Positions 1 to 8,721 of a DNA stretch of 64,000 nt are shown in pieces (position 1 is the first letter of the stretch; each line of letters opens with the position of its first letter). The notes beneath the pieces are model-generated. The model searched no databases. It saw only the letters and a program-made list of their open reading frames with translations, and was not told the DNA's origin. The stretch is from Tenggerimyces flavus (lineage in GTDB: Bacteria > Actinomycetota > Actinomycetes > Propionibacteriales > Actinopolymorphaceae), in the NCBI RefSeq assembly GCF_016907715.1, contig NZ_JAFBCM010000001.1, positions 2,666,001 through 2,730,000 of the forward strand. The letters run 5' to 3'. A program made the translations under genes and the position numbers.

Positions 1-416
1 CCGCCCCCGGCGCCAAGAAGGCGAAGCGGCGGGTCGGACGCGGTGAGGGCGGCCACGGCGGCAAGACCGCTGGCCGCGGTACGAAGGGCTCCAAGGCGCG
101 CAACAACATCCCCGCCGCTTTCGAGGGTGGCCAGATGCCGTTGCACATGCGGATCCCGAAGCTGAAGGGGTTCAAGAACCCGTTCCGCGTCGAGTTCCAG
201 GTCGTCAACCTGGACAAGCTGAACTCGCTCTTCCCCCAGGGCGGCGAGGTCACTGTCGCCGACCTGATCGCCAAGGGCGCCGTACGTGACACCGCCCCGG
301 TGAAGGTTCTCGGCTACGGCGAGATCGGCGTCGCGCTGCAGGTCAGCGCGCACGCGTTCTCCAAGAGCGCAACCGAGAAGATCGAGGCGGCTGGCGGCTC
401 GGTCACCAAGCTGTAA
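1..416 (+). CDS. rplO: 50S ribosomal protein L15, 3' part
   Basis: Large-subunit protein L15, which binds 23S rRNA during 50S assembly. The frame is open from base 3, before any start codon, so the 5' end lies outside the window. It shows the Gly/Lys-rich N-terminal tail of the family ([18 protein letters not shown]), then the globular part ending in KVLGYGEIG and a C-terminal ITKL-like tail. It is followed by secY, as in the spc operon of most bacteria. The identification is firm; only the first codons are missing. Confidence 0.96.
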   Translation, partial: APGAKKAKRRVGRGEGGHGGKTAGRGTKGSKARNNIPAAFEGGQMPLHMRIPKLKGFKNPFRVEFQVVNLDKLNSLFPQGGEVTVADLIAKGAVRDTAPVKVLGYGEIGVALQVSAHAFSKSATEKIEAAGGSVTKL

Positions 417-424
417 AACTGAAC

Positions 425-459
425 GGGAGGGCGTGCCCGGCCATCCGGGCCGCCCTTCC
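425..459 (+). terminator. hairpin between rplO and secY
   Basis: An imperfect inverted repeat: an outer GGAGGGC-type arm at 425-432 pairs with 452-459, and an inner perfect CCCGG/CCGGG stem (436-440, 445-449) closes a CCAT loop. No T-run follows, so it may only attenuate or mark RNA processing in the operon. Confidence 0.3.
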
Positions 460-598
460 GGCGTCAGACCGCAAGCTGGTGCGTTAAAGTCCCTGGGTAC
501 GCCGGGGACGCCGCAGCAGCTGAGTCGGGATTCGCCGGACTACGACATTCTCTGTTCACCGACGACCCGCCAGCAACGGCGGCACGCAGGAGGCTTTG

Positions 599-1897
599 GT
601 GCTCACCGCGTTCGTCAACGCGTTCAAGACGCCGGACCTGCGGAAGAAGCTGCTCTTCACGCTGTTCATCATCGCGCTGTTCCGGGTCGGCTCGGTACTT
701 CCTACGCCTGGCGTTGACTCCGAGGCTGTCCAGCGGTGTCTGCAGCCGGCACTGCAACAGGGCAACTCGGTCTACGGGATGCTCAACCTGTTCTCCGGCG
801 GAGCGTTGCTCCAGCTGTCGGTCTTCGCGCTGACAATCATGCCGTACATCACGGCGAGCATCATCATCCAGCTGCTGACCGTGGTGATCCCGCGCTTGGA
901 GGCCCTCAAGAAGGAGGGCCACTCCGGCACCCAGAAGATCACCCAGTACACCCGGTACCTCACGATCGGCCTCGCGATCCTGCAGGCCACCACGATCGTG
1001 GCGCTGGCCCGTACGCCCGGCCAGCTGTTCCAGGGCTGCAACGAGGACCTGATCCCCGACGAGGGCCTGTTCACCATCATCACGATGGTGATCACGATCA
1101 CGGCTGGTACGGCAGTGATCATGTGGTTCGGCGAGCTCATCACCGACCGCGGTGTCGGCAACGGCATGTCGATCCTGATCTTCACCTCGATCGTGGCGTC
1201 GTTCCCGTCCGCGCTCTGGCAGATCCGGGTGCAGAAGGGCTGGGGGACGTTCATCATCACCCTCGCCATCGGCCTCGTGATCATGGCGGCGGTCATCTTC
1301 GTCGAGCAGGCGCAGCGCCGGGTCCCGGTGCAGTACGCCAAGCGCATGGTCGGCCGGCGCGCGATGGGCGGCAGCTCCACGTACATCCCGCTGAAGGTCA
1401 ACCAGGCCGGCGTCATCCCGGTGATCTTCGCCTCCTCGTTGCTCTATCTGCCGGTGCTGGCGGCGCAGTTCAACCCCACCGCGGGCTGGGCGACCTGGAT
1501 CAGCGACAACATCACCCGCGGCGACCACCCGCTCTACATGGTCGGGTACTTCCTGCTGATCGTGGCGTTCACGTACTTCTACGTGGGCATCACGTTCAAC
1601 CCGAAGGACGTCGCCGACAACATGAAGAAGTACGGCGGCTTCATCCCGGGCATCCGGGCCGGCAAGCCGACCGAGGACTACCTGCAGTACGTGCTCTCCC
1701 GCATCACCGCCCCGGGCGCGACCTACCTGGGCCTGGTGTCGCTGATCCCGCTGATCGCGCTGGTGCTGATCGACGCCAACCAGAACTTCCCGTTCGGTGG
1801 CACGTCGATCCTGATCATGGTGGGTGTCGGTCTGGACACCGTGAAGCAGATCGAGAGCCAGCTGCAGCAACGGCACTACGAAGGGTTCCTGCGTTGA
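599..1897 (+). CDS. secY: protein translocase subunit SecY
   Basis: Channel subunit of the Sec translocon in the cytoplasmic membrane, working with SecE, SecG and SecA. The 432-residue product has the usual length and about ten hydrophobic helices, with the family signature GGALLQLSVFALTIMPYI near residue 65 and the cytoplasmic loop rich in basic residues before helix 7. AGGAGG at 588-593 is 5 nt from GTG 599 and only 2 nt from TTG 596, so GTG 599 is taken as start. The stop overlaps the adk start by one base (TGATG), which points to coupled translation. Confidence 0.96.
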   Translation: MLTAFVNAFKTPDLRKKLLFTLFIIALFRVGSVLPTPGVDSEAVQRCLQPALQQGNSVYGMLNLFSGGALLQLSVFALTIMPYITASIIIQLLTVVIPRLEALKKEGHSGTQKITQYTRYLTIGLAILQATTIVALARTPGQLFQGCNEDLIPDEGLFTIITMVITITAGTAVIMWFGELITDRGVGNGMSILIFTSIVASFPSALWQIRVQKGWGTFIITLAIGLVIMAAVIFVEQAQRRVPVQYAKRMVGRRAMGGSSTYIPLKVNQAGVIPVIFASSLLYLPVLAAQFNPTAGWATWISDNITRGDHPLYMVGYFLLIVAFTYFYVGITFNPKDVADNMKKYGGFIPGIRAGKPTEDYLQYVLSRITAPGATYLGLVSLIPLIALVLIDANQNFPFGGTSILIMVGVGLDTVKQIESQLQQRHYEGFLR

Positions 1898-2460
1898 TGC
1901 GGCTCCTCATCATGGGGCCGCCGGGTGCAGGGAAGGGCACTCAGGCCAAGGCTGTCGCCGACGGACTGAGTGTGCCCTCGATCTCCACCGGGGACATCTT
2001 CCGCAAGAACGTCGAGGCGGGCACGATGCTCGGCCGCGAGGCCAAGCGCTACCTCGACGCCGGCGAGTACGTGCCGGACGAGATCACCAACGGCATGGTC
2101 CGGGCTCGGCTGGACGAGCTGACCGAGGGCTTCCTGCTGGACGGATACCCGCGGACGGTCGCCCAGGTCGAGGCTCTGGACAAGATCCTCGCCGACGAGG
2201 GCACCACGCTGGACCGGGTACTCGTCCTGCACGTCGACCAGGACGAGCTGGTCAAGCGGCTCACCGGCCGGGCGGAGTCCGACGGCCGGTCCGACGACGC
2301 CGAGCACGTGATCCGGCGCCGGCTCGAGGTGTACTCCGAGCAGACTGAGCCGTTGCTCGACATCTACGCCCAGCGCGGGCTGTTGGTGCTCGTGAACGGC
2401 ATGGGCGAGGTCGAGGACGTCACCCAGCGGGTGCTCGCCGCTCTGCACCAGACCGGCTGA
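1897..2460 (+). CDS. adk: adenylate kinase
   Basis: Cytoplasmic adenylate kinase that interconverts ATP + AMP with 2 ADP. The 187-residue protein begins MRLLIMGPPGAGKGTQ, the P-loop of the family, followed by STGD and the DGYPR motif of the AMP/LID region. The LID is the short form without zinc-binding cysteines, as is usual in actinobacteria. The start overlaps the secY stop by one base. The order secY-adk-map is conserved across Gram-positive bacteria. Confidence 0.96.
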   Translation: MRLLIMGPPGAGKGTQAKAVADGLSVPSISTGDIFRKNVEAGTMLGREAKRYLDAGEYVPDEITNGMVRARLDELTEGFLLDGYPRTVAQVEALDKILADEGTTLDRVLVLHVDQDELVKRLTGRAESDGRSDDAEHVIRRRLEVYSEQTEPLLDIYAQRGLLVLVNGMGEVEDVTQRVLAALHQTG

Positions 2461-2473
2461 GCTGGGTTCGTTG

Positions 2474-3289
2474 GTGTTCTTCGATCGCAAGATCCAGTAC
2501 AAGACGCCTGCCCAGGTGCGCTCCATGCGTGCTGCTGGGCTGGTCGTGGCCTCGACGCTTTCGTTGCTGCGTTCGTCCGTTGCGCCTGGGGTGACGACGT
2601 TGGAGCTGGACGCTCTGGCGGAGGCGCACATCCGTTCGTCGGGGGCTTTGCCTTCGTTCCTTGGCTATCAGGGGTTTCCCGCGTCGATCTGTACGTCGGT
2701 GAACGACGAGGTGGTGCACGGGATCCCTGGCCCGCGGGTGCTGCGCGCCGGGGACCTGATCTCGATCGACTGCGGCGCGATCGTCGACGGCTGGCACGGC
2801 GACGCGGCCATCACGGTGCCCGTGGGTGCTGTCGACGCCTCTTTGGTTGCCCTGGCCGCTGCGTGTGAGTCGGCCTTGTGGGCTGGGCTCGCGGCCGTGG
2901 TGGAGGGTCACCGGATTGGTGACATCACCCAGGCCGTCTCGTCGACGGTCGCGGCTTCCGGGGCGTACAGCGTGGTCGAGGACTATGTGGGGCACGGGAT
3001 CGGCACCGAGATGCACCAGGCGCCGGACGTTCCGAACACGGGGAAGGGCCGCCGTGGTGCGAAGCTGGTGCCCGGGTTGGTGGTCGCGGTCGAGCCGATG
3101 ATCTGCCTCGGTTCGGCGGAGACGGACGTGCTGGACGACGACTGGACTGTGGTGACTTCCGACGGCGCGTACGCGGCGCATTGCGAACACACCGTGGCAG
3201 TGACGCCCGATGGCCCCTGGGTCCTGACCGAACCCGACGGCGGGGTCGCGAAGTTCGCCGAGCTCGGCATCACTGTTCCCGAACGCTGA
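2474..3289 (+). CDS. map: methionine aminopeptidase, type I
   Basis: Removes the N-terminal methionine from nascent proteins, using two metal ions. The metal ligands of the M24 fold are visible: Asp in SIDCGAIVDGWHGDAA (two Asp), His in GHGIGTEMHQAP, Glu in VAVEPM and Glu in CEHTVAVT; the substrate-binding His is in NDEVVHGIPG. Length (about 271 residues) is normal. GTG 2474 is preferred over TTG 2471; no strong ribosome site separates them. Lies 13 nt after adk. Downstream is a family A palindromic element, then an insertion sequence. Confidence 0.94.
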   Translation: MFFDRKIQYKTPAQVRSMRAAGLVVASTLSLLRSSVAPGVTTLELDALAEAHIRSSGALPSFLGYQGFPASICTSVNDEVVHGIPGPRVLRAGDLISIDCGAIVDGWHGDAAITVPVGAVDASLVALAAACESALWAGLAAVVEGHRIGDITQAVSSTVAASGAYSVVEDYVGHGIGTEMHQAPDVPNTGKGRRGAKLVPGLVVAVEPMICLGSAETDVLDDDWTVVTSDGAYAAHCEHTVAVTPDGPWVLTEPDGGVAKFAELGITVPER

Positions 3290-3332
3290 CCCCACTCCCC
3301 GTCGATCAGCTGCTGCCCGCTCCCCGCCGTTT

Positions 3333-3383
3333 GAATGAAGGGCACCTTCATTCAATAGGTTCGAATGAAGGTGCCCTTCATTC
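3333..3383. repeat. family A palindromic element, copy 1
   Basis: Two 21-bp palindromes, GAATGAAGG-N3-CCTTCATTC, at 3333-3353 and 3363-3383, are joined by the 9-nt linker AATAGGTTC. The second arm is the reverse complement of the first, because the centre is GCA in one and TGC in the other. The IS at 3384 begins immediately after it. Related copies lie at 44666, 44762, 52779 and 52925. Confidence 0.85.
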
Positions 3384-3436
3384 TGTGATGTCTCGGGACA
3401 TCGGAATGGCTCGGACCTGCAGGGTGTAGGTCTGGG

Positions 3437-4667
3437 CTAGTTCTTTGTCGGTGCTGGTCTGTGTGGTCGTCTGGTGGGTTGGTAGTCGCGGCGTGGGTCG
3501 ATGGTGAGGTCGCGGAGGATTTCTCCAGTGGCGGCGTTGATGACGGTGACGTGGAGGTCTTGGACGAGCAGGATGACGCCTGTTCGGGCGTAGGTTCGGC
3601 CGATACCGATGTGACGGAGCTGGCCGGCGACGCGCAGGGTGACGCTGCCTGCTTTGTCGATCTTGTCGCGGCGGACGCGGTTGTGGCGGTCGGTGCTGCG
3701 GTCGGTGCTGCGGTCGGTGCTGGGGGTGGCTTTGGGTCGAGTGGTGTAGATCGTGGCGGGGGTGGCCTGGTGGGGCAGGGAGCGGTGCGGCCGGCGCTGG
3801 TTGTATTCGGCCACGAAGGCGTCGAGGAGGGTCTGCAGCTCGGTGATGGTGGTGGGCTGGGCTGGTTGGGCGTGTAGCCACTTCTTCATCGTCTGCTGGA
3901 AGCGTTCGACCTTGCCCTGGGTCTGCGGGTGGTTCGGTTTGCCGTTCTTCTGGGTGATGTTCAGCTCTCGGAGCGCGTGTTCGAGGTGGTTGCGGCCGCC
4001 CTTGCCGCCGGAGAACCGGGTGGTGAACACCATCCCGTTGTCGGTCAACGTGGATGCCGGAATCCCGTGCGCTGCAACGGTTTCGCGGAACCGGGCGAGC
4101 ACGATCGGGCCGGTGACCCGCCAGTGCACGGTGACCGACAAGGCGTAGCGGGAGCAGTCGTCGAGCCAGGTGATGATCTCGGTGTCGGCGCCTGAGGTGC
4201 CGTCTGGGCGAGTGAGCCGGTAGTGGGTGAAGTCGGACTGCCAGCACTCGTTCGGCTGCTCGGCTTCGAAGCGGATGTAGGAACTCTTCGGGCGCTTGGA
4301 CGGTTCTGGTGTGACCGCGCCCGCCCGGCCCAGGACCCGGTTGATCGTCGCCCGCGACACCATGACCTGGTGATGGTGCCGCAGGTGCCAGCCGATGGTG
4401 TCGGCCGATGGTGTCGGCGCCAGCATCCAGACCGGCCTCGGTGAGCTTCTTGCGGAGCTCGAGGACCAACTCAACGGTCTGGGGTGGGGTCGCCCCAGGG
4501 CTCGTCTTCGGAGCCCGCGAGCGCGGCTCGAACGCGGCCTCGCCCTCGACTCGGTAGCGACCCATGAGCCGGCTGATCCAGCCCTGGGAGACCCTGTAAA
4601 GGCGGGCGACCTCCGACTGGGACTGACCAGCCAGAACAGCGGTGATGACAAGGCGACGCGTCGACAT
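3437..4667 (-). pseudogene. IS481-family transposase, frameshifted
   Basis: The N-terminal part (from the ATG at 4667: MSTRRLVITAVLAGQSQSEV) holds a helix-turn-helix typical of IS481 transposases. The catalytic part is in a different frame and holds the DDE residues: Asp in CWQSDFTHY, Asp in STLTDNGMVF and Glu in QTQGKVERF. The switch falls at a perfect 13-bp tandem duplication (4392-4404 and 4405-4417). With one copy the frame reads straight through as ADTIGWHLRHHHQ. The C-terminus also has a short Thr-Asp-Arg-Ser repeat. It was probably functional until the duplication; a sequencing error is unlikely to create an exact 13-bp repeat. Confidence 0.85.
4392..4417. repeat. 13-bp tandem duplication inside the transposase gene
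   Basis: The unit CCGATGGTGTCGG occurs twice head to tail. Because 13 is not a multiple of three, it throws the transposase out of frame. Confidence 0.9.
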
Positions 4668-4761
4668 GGCGCAGCCTGTGCGCCGCCGGCCATTCCGAAG
4701 ACCCGCGACACGCTATACCGATGACCTGAGACACCCCATTCCGATGTCCTGAACCAGGACA

Positions 4762-4777
4762 AAGGTGCCCTTCATTC
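4762..4777. repeat. right copy of the 16-bp target duplication
   Basis: AAGGTGCCCTTCATTC directly after the right end of the IS is identical to 3368-3383 before the left end. It is also the residual part of the interrupted palindrome arm. Confidence 0.75.
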
Positions 4778-4817
4778 AAACCTCGCGAGCGAGCGGGCGG
4801 GCGCGCGGCCGCTGTCC

Positions 4818-4848
4818 GGGTAACCCCCGGGTCGACGGGGGGTTACCC
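4818..4848. terminator. perfect 11-bp hairpin upstream of the DUF1707 gene
   Basis: GGGTAACCCCC (4818-4828) pairs perfectly with GGGGGTTACCC (4838-4848) across a 9-nt loop. It lies just upstream of the DUF1707 promoter region. It could end transcription arriving from map or serve as an operator; nothing decides between these. Confidence 0.4.
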
Positions 4849-4886
4849 CGATGGTCACTGGCCGGCCCACGAGGCACACTTACTTC

Positions 4887-5315
4887 GTGCCCTACGGACC
4901 ACAGATGCGAGCGTCAGACGGCGACCGGGAGAAGATCGCCGCCCGGTTGCGAGACGCCCATGGCGAGGGGCGGCTCTCGATCGAGGAGTTCAACGACCGC
5001 CTCGATGCGCTCTATCAGGCGCAGACGTACGGCGAGATCGAGCCGCTGGTCCGCGACATTCCGGTGATGCGTACGCACCAGACGCCCGAGATCGTCAAGG
5101 CCACCGCTCCCGCCCCGGCGCCGTCGAAGAAGGACGGCAAGGCGATGCGGGTGCTGTGGACGATCTGGGCCTGCGCGGTCTCCCTGAACGTGATGATCTG
5201 GCTGCTGGTCTCGCTCGGGAACGGCAACGCCGAGTACTTCTGGCCGATCTGGGTGGCCGGCCCCTGGGGCGCGGTCCTGCTGACCGTCACGCTGATCCGC
5301 AAGGCCGCCCGGTAG
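4887..5315 (+). CDS. DUF1707 (SHOCT-like) membrane protein
   Basis: Protein of about 142 residues with the actinobacterial DUF1707 domain (MRASDGDREKIAARLRDAH, then EEFNDRLDALYQAQTYGE), a short Pro/Ala linker and two hydrophobic helices at the C-terminus (VLWTIWACAVSLNVMIWLLV and the segment ending in AVLLTVTLI). The function of the family is unknown. GTG 4887 is chosen because a TANNNT-like box (CACACT, 4875-4880) lies 6 nt upstream, fitting a leaderless mRNA. ATG 4851 abuts a hairpin and ATG 4905 is possible. It interrupts the usual map-infA order. Confidence 0.75.
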   Translation: MPYGPQMRASDGDREKIAARLRDAHGEGRLSIEEFNDRLDALYQAQTYGEIEPLVRDIPVMRTHQTPEIVKATAPAPAPSKKDGKAMRVLWTIWACAVSLNVMIWLLVSLGNGNAEYFWPIWVAGPWGAVLLTVTLIRKAAR

Positions 5316-5361
5316 CGGCACCCCGCCACAAGGCCCCCAGGCGTGAGAGCAGGGGGGCCGA

Positions 5362-5392
5362 TTGGGCATCTTGTGCCTAAGTGACGTACACT
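5362..5392 (+). promoter_or_regulatory. candidate promoter for infA-rpmJ-rpsM-rpoA operon
   Basis: TACACT at 5387-5392 fits an actinobacterial -10 box; TTGGGC at 5362-5367 is a possible -35 box at a long spacing of 19 nt. It would leave a leader of about 140 nt before infA containing two small inverted repeats (around 5461-5477 and 5479-5503). Confidence 0.4.
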
Positions 5393-5540
5393 AACTCGCT
5401 GGCTCAGGTTTGAGCCACCTTGGATCCTGCCCAGCGGCTGACCGCGTTCGACGCGGGGGCGGGAATCATCGAAATTCCGCGGGACGGGCAACAGGTAGTC
5501 CCGTGGCACAAGGTTCCGAACCAGGCGAAGTGCGGAGGAT

Positions 5541-5762
5541 ATGGCGAAGAAGGAAGGCGTCATCGAGATCGAGGGCTCCGTCGTCGAAGCCCTGCCCAAT
5601 GCGATGTTCCGCGTGGAGCTCGCGAACGGGCACAAAGTTCTCGCCCACATCAGTGGCAAGATGCGCCAGCACTACATCCGGATCCTTCCCGAGGACCGGG
5701 TGGTGGTGGAGCTGTCGCCCTACGACTTGAGCCGCGGCCGGATCGTCTACCGCTACCGCTAA
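5541..5762 (+). CDS. infA: translation initiation factor IF-1
   Basis: A 73-residue IF-1 that binds the A site of the 30S subunit during initiation. The S1/OB fold is recognisable throughout: [30 protein letters not shown] and the end [11 protein letters not shown]. Length is exactly that of the family. GGAGG at 5533-5537 lies 3 nt before the ATG. First gene of the alpha-operon-like cluster, followed 29 nt later by rpmJ. Confidence 0.97.
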   Translation: MAKKEGVIEIEGSVVEALPNAMFRVELANGHKVLAHISGKMRQHYIRILPEDRVVVELSPYDLSRGRIVYRYR

Positions 5763-5791
5763 GTGCAAGCCTCGCGCCCGAAAGAAGACTG

Positions 5792-5905
5792 ATGAAGGTT
5801 CAGCCGAGCGTCAAGAAGATCTGTGACAAGTGCAAGGTGATCCGCCGTCACGGCCGGGTCATGGTGATCTGCGAGAACCCTCGCCACAAGCAGCGCCAGG
5901 GCTAG
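5792..5905 (+). CDS. rpmJ: 50S ribosomal protein L36
   Basis: A 37-residue L36 ([15 protein letters not shown]...HKQRQG). It keeps the zinc-binding set Cys-X2-Cys-X12-Cys-X4-His (CDKC, then ICENPRH), so this is the zinc-containing form. It sits between infA and rpsM, the conserved place. ATG 5792 is the only sensible start. Confidence 0.96.
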   Translation: MKVQPSVKKICDKCKVIRRHGRVMVICENPRHKQRQG

Positions 5906-6074
5906 AGCAGATCCACACGAGCAACGCGACCGCTCATTCCGCACCAGCACCACAGCGGAGTGTTACCCCCGGACCGGAGGCTGGGGCTCGGCCGAGTCGG
6001 AACGAAAGCGACTCAGGGCAGGCCGAGATGCGGCGCGTACGACACCTCCGCCAGCGAAAGGAAAGCGCCCCCAC

Positions 6075-6455
6075 ATGGCAAGACTTGTAGGCGTCGATCT
6101 CCCGCGCGACAAGCGCATCGAGATCGCGCTCACCTACATCTTCGGCATCGGACGCACCCGCGCCCACGCCACGCTCGAGGCCACGGGTGTCAACCCCGAC
6201 CTCCGCGTGCACGAGCTGGGTGACGAAGAGCTCGTCAAGCTCCGCGACTGGATCGACGCCAACTACCAGATCGAGGGTGACCTCCGCCGCGAGGTCCAGG
6301 CCGACATCCGCCGCAAGATCGAGATCGGCTGCTACGAGGGCATTCGGCATCGCCGTGGCCTTCCTGTCCGTGGTCAGCGCACCCGGACGAACGCGCGCTC
6401 CCGCAAGGGCCCGCGCAAGACCGTTGCCGGCAAGAAGAAGCCCGGCAAGAAGTAG
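6075..6455 (+). CDS. rpsM: 30S ribosomal protein S13
   Basis: S13 of the 30S head, contacting 16S rRNA and the P-site tRNA. The 126-residue product starts [20 protein letters not shown] and has the helix-two-turn-helix with GIGRTRA, then the basic tail [28 protein letters not shown] at 6055-6064 provides the ribosome site. The 169-nt gap after rpmJ may hold a further promoter. Confidence 0.97.
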   Translation: MARLVGVDLPRDKRIEIALTYIFGIGRTRAHATLEATGVNPDLRVHELGDEELVKLRDWIDANYQIEGDLRREVQADIRRKIEIGCYEGIRHRRGLPVRGQRTRTNARSRKGPRKTVAGKKKPGKK

Positions 6456-6491
6456 TCCTCGATCTCAAGTCGACTGGAGTAAAGACACCAC

Positions 6492-6896
6492 ATGCCTCCC
6501 CAGAAGAGGGCCTCGGCCGCCAAGAAGGTGCGCCGCAAGGAGAAGAAGAACATCTCGTTCGGCCACGCGCACGTCAAGAGCACGTTCAACAACACGATCG
6601 TGACGATCACCGACCCCTCGGGTGCGGTGATCGCCTGGGCCAGCTCGGGCACGGTCGGGTTCAAGGGCTCGCGCAAGTCCACGCCGTTCGCCGCGCAGAT
6701 GTGCGCGGAGGCGGCCGCTCGCCGGGCGATGGAGCACGGCATGAAGAAGGTCGACGTCTACGTTCGCGGACCGGGCTCCGGCCGCGAGACCGCGATCCGT
6801 TCCCTCACGGCCACGGGCCTCGAGGTCGGAACGATCCAGGACGTCACCCCCGTGCCCCACAACGGCTGCCGCCCGCCCAAGCGGCGCCGGGTCTGA
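6492..6896 (+). CDS. rpsK: 30S ribosomal protein S11
   Basis: S11 of the 30S platform, near the mRNA exit. The 134-residue protein has the family blocks [26 protein letters not shown] and the C-terminal [15 protein letters not shown]. It lies 36 nt after rpsM and 19 nt before rpsD, in the standard order. Confidence 0.97.
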   Translation: MPPQKRASAAKKVRRKEKKNISFGHAHVKSTFNNTIVTITDPSGAVIAWASSGTVGFKGSRKSTPFAAQMCAEAAARRAMEHGMKKVDVYVRGPGSGRETAIRSLTATGLEVGTIQDVTPVPHNGCRPPKRRRV

Positions 6897-6915
6897 GCCC
6901 GAAGGAGTATCGACA

Positions 6916-7524
6916 ATGGCCCGTTACACCGGTCCCATGACCAAGAAGTCCCGCCGGCTCGGCATCGACCTCGTCGGCGGCGACAAGGCTTTCGAGCGCC
7001 GTCCCTACCCGCCCGGCCAGCACGGCCGCGGCCGGGCCAAGGAGTCGGAGTACCGCGTCCAGCTGATCGAGAAGCAGAAGGCTCGCTTCTCGTACGGCGT
7101 GCTGGAGAAGCAGTTCAAGCGCTACTACGAAGAGGCGATCCGTCGCCCCGGCAAGTCGGGTGACAACCTCCTGCAGCTGCTGGAGACCCGCCTCGACAAC
7201 GTGATCTACCGCGCGGGCATCGCCCGTACGCGTCGGCAGGCCCGCCAGCTCGTCGTGCACGCCCACTTCCTGGTGAACGGGAAGAAGGTCAACGTGCCGA
7301 GCTTCCACGTGAGCCCGCACGACGTCATCGACATCCGCCCGAAGTCGCGCGAGATGCTCCCGTTCCAGGTCGCACTGGCCTCGCACGGCGAGCGCCCCGT
7401 TCCCGGCTGGCTCGAGGTGCTCTCGGGCAGCCTGCGAGTCCTGGTGCACTCCATGCCGGTCCGTCAGCAGATCGACGTTCCGATCCAAGAACAGCTGATC
7501 GTCGAGTACTACTCGAAGGTCTGA
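6916..7524 (+). CDS. rpsD: 30S ribosomal protein S4, cysteine-free form
   Basis: S4 nucleates 30S assembly by binding the 5' domain of 16S rRNA. The 202-residue product has the S4 RNA-binding domain (RLDNVIYRAGIARTRRQARQ, then HFLVNGKKVNVPS). The N-terminus reads MARYTGPMTKKSRRLG and has none of the cysteines that bind zinc in other S4 proteins, so this is the zinc-independent form. Spacing to rpsK is 19 nt with GAAGGAG as ribosome site. Confidence 0.97.
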   Translation: MARYTGPMTKKSRRLGIDLVGGDKAFERRPYPPGQHGRGRAKESEYRVQLIEKQKARFSYGVLEKQFKRYYEEAIRRPGKSGDNLLQLLETRLDNVIYRAGIARTRRQARQLVVHAHFLVNGKKVNVPSFHVSPHDVIDIRPKSREMLPFQVALASHGERPVPGWLEVLSGSLRVLVHSMPVRQQIDVPIQEQLIVEYYSKV

Positions 7525-7592
7525 GACACTCGAAGAAGTAGTCCTCATCGCCGACGTCATATGGCGGACGTCGCGAGGAAAGGAAACAGAAG

Positions 7593-8606
7593 ATGCTCAT
7601 CGCACAACGTCCCACCCTGTCCGAGGAAGTCGTCTCCGACTTCCGGTCGCGCTTCGTGCTCGAGCCGCTGGAGCCGGGCTTCGGCTACACGCTCGGCAAC
7701 TCGATGCGCCGGACGCTGCTCTCCTCGATCCCCGGCGCGGCTGTCACCAGCGTCAAGATCGACGGCGTGCTGCACGAGTTCTCCACGATCCCGGGCGTCA
7801 AGGAAGACGTCACCGAGGTCGTGCTGAACCTCAAGGAGCTCGTGGTCTCCAGCGAGCACGACGAGCCCGTCACGATGTACCTGCGCAAGCAAGGCCCCGG
7901 TGACGTGACCGCCGCCGACATCGCGCCGCCGGCCGGTGTCGAGGTGCACAACCCCGAGCTGAACATCGCGACGCTGAACGGCAAGGGCAAGCTCGAGATG
8001 GAGCTCGTCGTCGAGCGTGGCCGTGGCTACGTCTCCGCCGTACAGAACAAGCGCTCCGACGCCGAGATCGGCCGGATCCCGGTCGACTCGATCTACTCGC
8101 CGGTGCTCAAGGTCACGTACAAGGTCGAGGCGACGCGTGTCGAGCAGCGTACGGACTTCGACCGGCTGATCGTCGACGTCGAGACCAAGCCGTCGATGCG
8201 CCCGCGCGACGCGGTGGCGTCCGCCGGCAAGACGCTGGTCGAGCTGTTCGGCCTGGCCCGCGAGCTGAACGTCGACGCCGAGGGCATCGACATCGGCCCG
8301 TCGCCGGTCGACGCGCAGCTGGCCGCCGATCTGGCGCTGCCGGTCGAGGACCTCAACCTCACCGTGCGTTCGTACAACTGCCTCAAGCGCGAGGGCATCC
8401 ACACCGTGGGTGAGCTGATCTCCCGCAGCGAGCAGGACCTGCTGGATATAAGGAACTTCGGGGCCAAGTCGATCGACGAGGTCAAGCAGAAGCTCGCCGG
8501 CATGGGCCTGTCGCTCAAGGACAGCGCGCCCGGGTTCGACCCGAGCACCGCGGTCGACAACTTCGACGACGACGAAGAGTCGTACGCCGAGACCGAGCAG
8601 TACTAG
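7593..8606 (+). CDS. rpoA: DNA-directed RNA polymerase subunit alpha
   Basis: Alpha subunit: the N-terminal domain dimerises and assembles beta and beta-prime; the C-terminal domain contacts UP elements and activators. The 337-residue protein shows [20 protein letters not shown] in the N-terminal domain and [20 protein letters not shown] with [15 protein letters not shown] in the C-terminal domain, then an acidic tail. AGGAAAGGAAAC supplies the ribosome site. Standard place between rpsD and rplQ. Confidence 0.97.
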   Translation: MLIAQRPTLSEEVVSDFRSRFVLEPLEPGFGYTLGNSMRRTLLSSIPGAAVTSVKIDGVLHEFSTIPGVKEDVTEVVLNLKELVVSSEHDEPVTMYLRKQGPGDVTAADIAPPAGVEVHNPELNIATLNGKGKLEMELVVERGRGYVSAVQNKRSDAEIGRIPVDSIYSPVLKVTYKVEATRVEQRTDFDRLIVDVETKPSMRPRDAVASAGKTLVELFGLARELNVDAEGIDIGPSPVDAQLAADLALPVEDLNLTVRSYNCLKREGIHTVGELISRSEQDLLDIRNFGAKSIDEVKQKLAGMGLSLKDSAPGFDPSTAVDNFDDDEESYAETEQY

Positions 8607-8638
8607 TCACATCGATCCGGCGCTACTGCCGAATCGCC

Positions 8639-8683
8639 CGTCAGCCGCTCCCGCTTCGTTCGCGAACGGGAGCGGCGCTGACG
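8639..8683 (+). terminator. hairpin between rpoA and rplQ
   Basis: CGTCAG (8639-8644) pairs with CTGACG (8678-8683), and CGCTCCCG pairs with CGGGAGCG further in, leaving a small bulge and a 13-nt loop. No T-run follows. It may attenuate transcription or set the ratio of rpoA to rplQ. Confidence 0.35.
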
Positions 8684-8721
8684 CCGGTACCTGACACGGC
8701 CGGCGCAGGAAGGAGCACCAC

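Larger units (their letters stand above)
3384..4761 (-). mobile_element. IS481-type insertion sequence, defective
   Basis: The ends are imperfect inverted repeats: of the outer 25 bases (3384-3408 against 4737-4761, reverse strand), 20 match, both starting TGT and sharing GGACATCGGAATG. The element is flanked by a 16-bp direct repeat, AAGGTGCCCTTCATTC, at 3368-3383 and 4762-4777, which looks like the target duplication. Removing the element and one repeat restores an intact family A palindrome. It carries one transposase gene, which is frameshifted, so it should not move by itself. Confidence 0.85.

Noticed and set aside
3355-3368. GGTTCGAAT as a tRNA T-loop.
   Set aside because: It is part of the family A linker and arm; no acceptor or anticodon stem surrounds it.
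3384-4761. An active insertion sequence.
   Set aside because: The transposase frame is broken by a 13-bp duplication.
4851-4886. ATG 4851 as start of the DUF1707 protein.
   Set aside because: It directly abuts an 11-bp hairpin and has no ribosome site; the conserved domain starts near MRASDGDR at 4905.
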